The notes under the pieces: generated by a model | Told to the model about the DNA's origin: nothing | Databases searched by the model: none | What the model saw: the letters and a program-made list of their open reading frames with translations, nothing else | Part shown: piece by piece, positions 58,197 through 64,000 of the stretch | Position numbering within the stretch: the stretch's first letter is position 1 | How the letters are laid out: each line of letters starts with the position of its first letter | Source of the DNA: Craterostigma plantagineum | Lineage: Eukaryota > Streptophyta > Magnoliopsida > Lamiales > Linderniaceae | NCBI GenBank assembly: GCA_027422505.1 | Contig: JAPQWV010000126.1 | Location: forward strand, 496,001 to 560,000 | Length of the DNA stretch: 64,000 nt | Reading direction: 5' to 3' | Position numbers and translations under genes: made by a program

Positions 58197-58369
58197 TGTT
58201 CATACTTCATACTCAGACGTCGGTCAACGGCAAAATCACTACTTTCTTTCACTGTTACATAACAAAATAAGGTAATGACGACATGGAATCGAAATCAAAC
58301 CCAAAAGTGCAGTAATGGAAAAACATAAGCTTCAAGAAGAGGGGGGGCCAATGGCTCATTCACTTCACT

Positions 58370-59988
<1,619 letters not shown>

Positions 59989-60134
59989 TTCTTCAGTCTC
60001 CACAAAGAGTCTGCGGAACTCCGACGAAGACGACGGATGATTAAGTTGGATAAGGCCTTTTATACTCACTCCAACGGCTCCCCTCATTAGGGCTTACATA
60101 GCTCTTTTTACTTAGGCTTATTAGCTGTGCTTAT

Positions 60135-60170
60135 TGGGCCTCTCTTCTAAATTGGGCTTATTATTGGGCT
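60135..60170. promoter_or_regulatory. Site II cluster upstream of RPL19
   Basis: TGGGCC (60135-60140) and TGGGCT (60153-60158 and 60165-60170) lie 150-180 bp upstream of the RPL19 ATG and 200-250 bp upstream of the divergent gene. Confidence 0.55.
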
Positions 60171-60378
60171 CAGCGGCCTACAGTCGGCACACCAATATTC
60201 CGTGCATCAATTAAACATGTTTTTTTTATTGTTAAAAATTATTATTTTTGTTTGTAGTGAGACAGACGTACGCATCAACTGAGCCATGATCCAGTAAATG
60301 CCACAACAAACACGTACCAAACTAACGCTCACGTGATAAGTGACCGTCGCCGAGGAGCTAACCGTCGGAGAAACGCAC

Positions 60379-61563
60379 ATGAACCGTGTGGATTCTGAGA
60401 TGAAAGTGACCGAAAGGAGATTGAATCACAGAGATGGGAAGAAATTTGCGATATCGTTAGGCGGGGTAGGTGGTATCGGAGGTGTGGTGCTGTTCGTTGG
60501 CGGCGCGTTGGCCACCGTCGCGTTCGCGTCAGCTTTTGTACTGAGGTGGAGACGGAGAGGATTGTCCGAGGACGGACGTGATCGGAGGCCGGCGGAGATG
60601 GAGAAGCGGCCGGGTGGGGAAGAGGAAGCTCGAGAAGAAGGACACGAGATTCATGTTTCTTCGGTGGATACGTCCTTGCTGCGTCGCGAACAACAGAGGT
60701 ATGTGATTGTGCTCTCACTAGCTGATTGTCTTGTCTGCCTAGGGATTCGATTTTTTGATGTTGTTTAATTGTGCCGAGTATTTCGTGTTTGTTTTCTGGG
60801 AAACTGAAAATAAAATAAAGCGAGGAACAAACAGAGAGGAATGATTCTCAGATGTTGGTAGTCAGCCCAGGAACTTCGATACAGGTAAACTGAACCCTTC
60901 GTTGCTTGAATTTTCTTGATCAAGCGTTATTTCATAGCTCTGTTACGATCTCGTCAGGCTGTGATTCCTGGAACTGAAAACAGTGTTGAGGTACCATCGG
61001 AGAAGAAGGATACTCTGGTTTCGACGACTTTAAGTGAGCCAGAAAACGATGCCATTTTGAGCGATTTTCTTTTCGCCGAGGAAGGTTCAAGATCATACGA
61101 GAAATCCTCTCCTACCTCGGAGAATCCTGAGAAAATCCATTCTGTTGTCGATGAAGATTTTGCATCAGAAGTTCCGAAAGACAAGGATGATGCTCTTGGC
61201 GTCAATGGCAGCCAATCAACATATGAAGAGAGCATTGATATGCTGAACTATGGTAAAGAGGAAAATCCAGGGGATAACTCTGATATTTGCTCCGGACTTG
61301 ATGTTGAAATTAGCGAGGAGCCTCCGAAGAACGAAGGCAATGAAGAAGTTGAAGTCGAAGAATTCACTGGAGATAATGCAGAGATGGATGCGAAGAAACA
61401 AGACGAGATCCATGGTTCTTTGTTGGAAACCGAGAATGTCGTGGAGGACAAACATGAAAATATAGCTGACGATGTGATTAAGGAGAAGTCTGTAGTTTGT
61501 GAATCAGAACCCAGTAAAGAAGCTGGAGATATAGATCAGAGGTCTAAGCAAGAAGACATTGAA

Positions 61564-61605
<42 letters not shown>

Positions 61606-61920
61606 ACAGAGTCACTATCTTTTGAAGTAGAAAGCTCCAATGGAAGTGGAGATTCTTCATTAGAATCCAACTCAGCCGCCGTTTGCCCAACAGAATCGCC
61701 ACTTTGGGGCAATGCTGGCGAAGTAGAAGGAAAGATGATGCAAGAAGATAAAGCCCACATCATCATGGCTGGTAATAACTGGAAATCTAAGGGGGATAGT
61801 TCCACCAAGCGAAGAATGCTGCTATTCTCAGTGCTTTTGATGCTTACGTGGGCCTTGGCTCTTTGGCTTATCCATGATCAAGCTACGCTAATGCTCTCTG
61901 GCCTGCCTGGCTTCGGCTAA
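60379..61920 (+). CDS. Acidic protein with two membrane segments, function unknown
   Basis: Three exons: 60379-60698, 60839-60884, 60958-61920; 442 aa, phases consistent. A hydrophobic Gly-rich segment at residues ~24-54 (LGGVGGIGGVVLFVGGALAT) is followed by basic RWRRRG. A long acidic, low-complexity middle has abundant Glu/Asp/Ser and a run of 13 Asp encoded by GAT repeats (61564-61602). The C-terminus holds a second hydrophobic segment (LLFSVLLMLTWALALWLIHD) near the end. This looks like a membrane protein with a large acidic loop, possibly tail-anchored. I recognise no domain. The first ATG in frame without an upstream stop conflict is at 60379. The 46-base exon 2 is inferred from phase and needs transcript support. 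It is divergent from RPL19 (390 bp between ATGs). Confidence 0.75.
61564..61602 (+). repeat. (GAT)13 coding microsatellite (poly-Asp)
   Basis: Pure GAT units in frame encode 13 consecutive Asp in the acidic loop of the membrane protein. Confidence 0.95.
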
Positions 61921-62507
61921 TAACCATATTGTTCTTGGTCATCTTGTATTTGCTTTCTCTTGATCATTATTAATATGTATTAAATACAAGAAAATGCAGC
62001 AAAATCATTATTTTTCTTGGCCTAATACAAAGTCCATTCACCTTAGCTGGGTGGGTCAATGTTTGATACAATAAAATGCAGCAAAAACAAGTTGGGCTAT
62101 ATTGGACGAGACTAGTCAAATACTATATCTTCACTAAATCACTACGTGTTCGTTTTTTAGTATGACTTGGCAATCGATGTCAATGGTACACGTCGCCCAT
62201 TTGAAGTCAAAAGATACCAAATTCTGCCTGCATTTTTTCTTTGATATGATCATCTAGGGTTTTAATATTATTTTTACCTCATCTATATCCATTCCAATCA
62301 ATAGATAAGTGCTGCGTCAATATATTAAGGAAGCGTTCATCGGACACCTGTCCTATCTAATAACAAAACAAAAAGAAAAATAAGAATATCGCCACCTCCT
62401 TTCGTTGTCTTAAGGAGCTCACTAGTCTTTTTTTTTTTTTGTTTAACGGATCGTTTCTATTCTATCATCTAAACTACGTTGGTTGGGATCACCGCATGAG
62501 CTAAGCT
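61921..62507. other. Spacer and sucrose synthase promoter/leader
   Basis: AT-rich, with a T run near 62430. No coding potential. Confidence 0.5.
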
Positions 62508-64000
62508 ATGGCGACACCGAAGCTAACGAAGATACCAAGCATGAGAGAAAGGGTGGAAGTCACTCTTGCTGCTCACAGGAACGAGATCGTGTCTCTACTT
62601 TCAAGGTAAATGATTGGTTTTCAATTTTTTTTTTCATAATGAGAATTGATTAATTTTCTCGTTTTTTGCGACGTTACTGATCGCGTGCTTGCGAACGGTA
62701 GTGATTGATGGTTGTTCTGTTTCTATAGTTTTTTGACTGATATGCTCTTGACCTCTTTATGTTTGAAGATATGTGGCGCAGGGTAAGGGCCTACTACAGT
62801 CCCATCACTTGATTGATGAGCTCGAAAACATTATCCTTGACGATGATGCTAAGAAGAAGCTAAGTGATGGCCCTTTCAGTGAAGTCCTCAGATCTGCTCA
62901 GGTAGTTATATAATCAAACATATCGAAACTGTGCCCTACGAATGGTTTGACGAAGTTAATCTGAAATTTTGCGTTTATATATTAGCTGATTTTCCTTTGC
63001 TGTATATCTGATGATTAACAGGAAGCAATAGTTGTGCCACCGTTTGTAGCTTTGGCTGTCCGACCAAGGCCTGGCGTTTGGGAGTTCGTTCGTGTTAATG
63101 TTTACCAGCTTAGCGTGGATGAGCTGACGATTTCAGAGTATCTGCGTTTCAAAGAAGAGCTCGTTGATGGAGGGTAAGTGAAAGAAAATTAATACTTTTT
63201 GTACGACTCAAAGAGTAGGGAAGTTTACGCAACGATTTTTTCTCTCTGCTCTGCATTTTAACTTTAGGATCCACGACAATTTTGTTCTCGAACTGGATTT
63301 TGAGCCCTTCAATGCTTCATTTCCGCGCCCCACTCGATCCTCTTATATTGGCAATGGTGTCCAATTTCTCAATCGCCACCTCTCCTCAATTATGTTTCGG
63401 AACAAAGACTGTCTTGAGCCACTACTCGAATTTCTTAGAGCACACAAACACAAAGGCCATGTAAGTGTTGGACTAATCGGTTATGTTCCCCTTGTAATAG
63501 CATCATGTGAACATTTATGTTTCTTAAGTATGTCAGTTAGATGTAATATTGACAGAGTGTTTAAAATCAAACACAGATAATGATGCTGAATGATCGGATA
63601 CAACACATACCGAGGCTTGAGTCTGCATTGGCTAGGGCTGAGGACCATCTTTCAAAACTCCCGCCTGATACACCTTATTCAGAGTTTGAATACACGTAAG
63701 ATTTTGTATTTATTACGTCAAGCACTGGTAAATGTTCTCGATTGAATGATTTTCAATGTTGTATATTGGCATTGCAGATTACAAGGACTTGGGTTTGAGA
63801 GAGGTTGGGGAGATACAGCTGAAAGGGTAATGGAGATGATGCATCTACTTTCAGACATTCTTCAGGCGCCTGATGCTTCTACTCTTGAAACATTTCTTGG
63901 TAGAATTCCTATGGTGTTTAACGTTGTTATACTGTCCATCCACGGTTATTTTGGACAAGCAAATGTACTGGGATTGCCTGACACAGGTGGCCAGGTAATC
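62508..64000 (+). CDS. SUS: Sucrose synthase, N-terminal part (cut by window edge)
   Basis: Six exons seen: 62508-62605, 62769-62901, 63022-63173, 63268-63460, 63577-63695, 63778-63994; a GTAATC donor at 63995 shows that it continues. Sucrose synthase reversibly splits sucrose with UDP to UDP-glucose and fructose. The first ~304 of ~805 residues are present: [20 protein letters not shown] with the conserved N-terminal phosphorylation serine, [95 protein letters not shown] and GLPDTGGQ. The latter begins the glycosyltransferase-B domain. [10 protein letters not shown] and [10 protein letters not shown] point to the SUS2/SUS3 clade, not the SUS1/SUS4 clade; this is from memory of the family. 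The catalytic half is outside the window. Confidence 0.95.

Larger units (their letters stand above)
56123..58369. other. PG leader, promoter and intergenic region
   Basis: A likely leader intron extends from near 56613 (GTAAGTACG donor) to near the first ATG. Beyond it are a GAA repeat, AT-rich sequence and a 65-bp duplication. No other gene seen. Confidence 0.5.

Overview
This window is nuclear DNA from a flowering plant, almost certainly a eudicot. The genes carry GT-AG introns of roughly 70-700 bp, the spacers are AT-rich with microsatellites and miniature transposons, and every recognisable protein belongs to a plant family. A stachyose synthase fits a raffinose-oligosaccharide-translocating lineage such as Lamiales, but that placement is inference. 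All splice models come from reading frames and homology that I recognise; none was tested against transcripts.

Layout, left to right. 0-10 kb: the 5' end of an S-adenosylmethionine synthase gene (-), a plastid-targeted START/polyketide-cyclase-like protein (+), a PP2C phosphatase (-) and a gibberellin 2-oxidase (-). 10-24 kb: an AT-rich spacer, SWC4 of the SWR1/NuA4 chromatin complexes (+), the long-chain acyl-CoA synthetase LACS1 (+) and argininosuccinate synthase (-). 24-31 kb: a small bHLH-like gene, stachyose synthase, a secreted glycine-rich protein and an S1-group bZIP with its conserved sucrose-control uORF (all -). 31-41 kb: the mismatch-repair gene MSH6 (+), a decayed SAR1 GTPase copy (-) and a DUF761 gene (-). 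41-51 kb: a repeat-rich stretch with a MITE-like inverted repeat, an LTR-like fragment, a 1.37-kb foldback element and tandem repeats. It also holds a small basic protein (+), a GATL glycosyltransferase (+) and a 105-aa unrecognised gene whose intron carries a structurally complete TRIM retroelement (-). 51-64 kb: a PDCD2-like protein (+), a GH28 polygalacturonase-like protein (-), RPL19 (-), a two-membrane-segment acidic protein (+) and the 5' half of a sucrose synthase (+).

The genes are ordinary plant housekeeping and metabolic neighbours, not a cluster acting as one system. Three touch sucrose (stachyose synthase, sucrose synthase, the sucrose-regulated bZIP) and two touch pectin (GATL, GH28), but they are separated by unrelated genes. 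Several neighbours are head-to-head over 230-500 bp with TGGGCC/T (site II) motifs: the 105-aa gene/PDCD2-like pair, RPL19/the acidic protein, and bZIP/MSH6.

The most informative oddities are these. Three otherwise intact genes (argininosuccinate synthase, the bHLH-like gene, DUF761) are each exactly one nucleotide short, which looks like sequence error or recent decay. Up to five of about 102 modelled introns appear to start with GC. The 329-bp TRIM has identical-length 123-bp LTRs and a perfect 5-bp target duplication. I found no CRISPR array, operon, convincing tRNA gene or previously undescribed multi-gene system.
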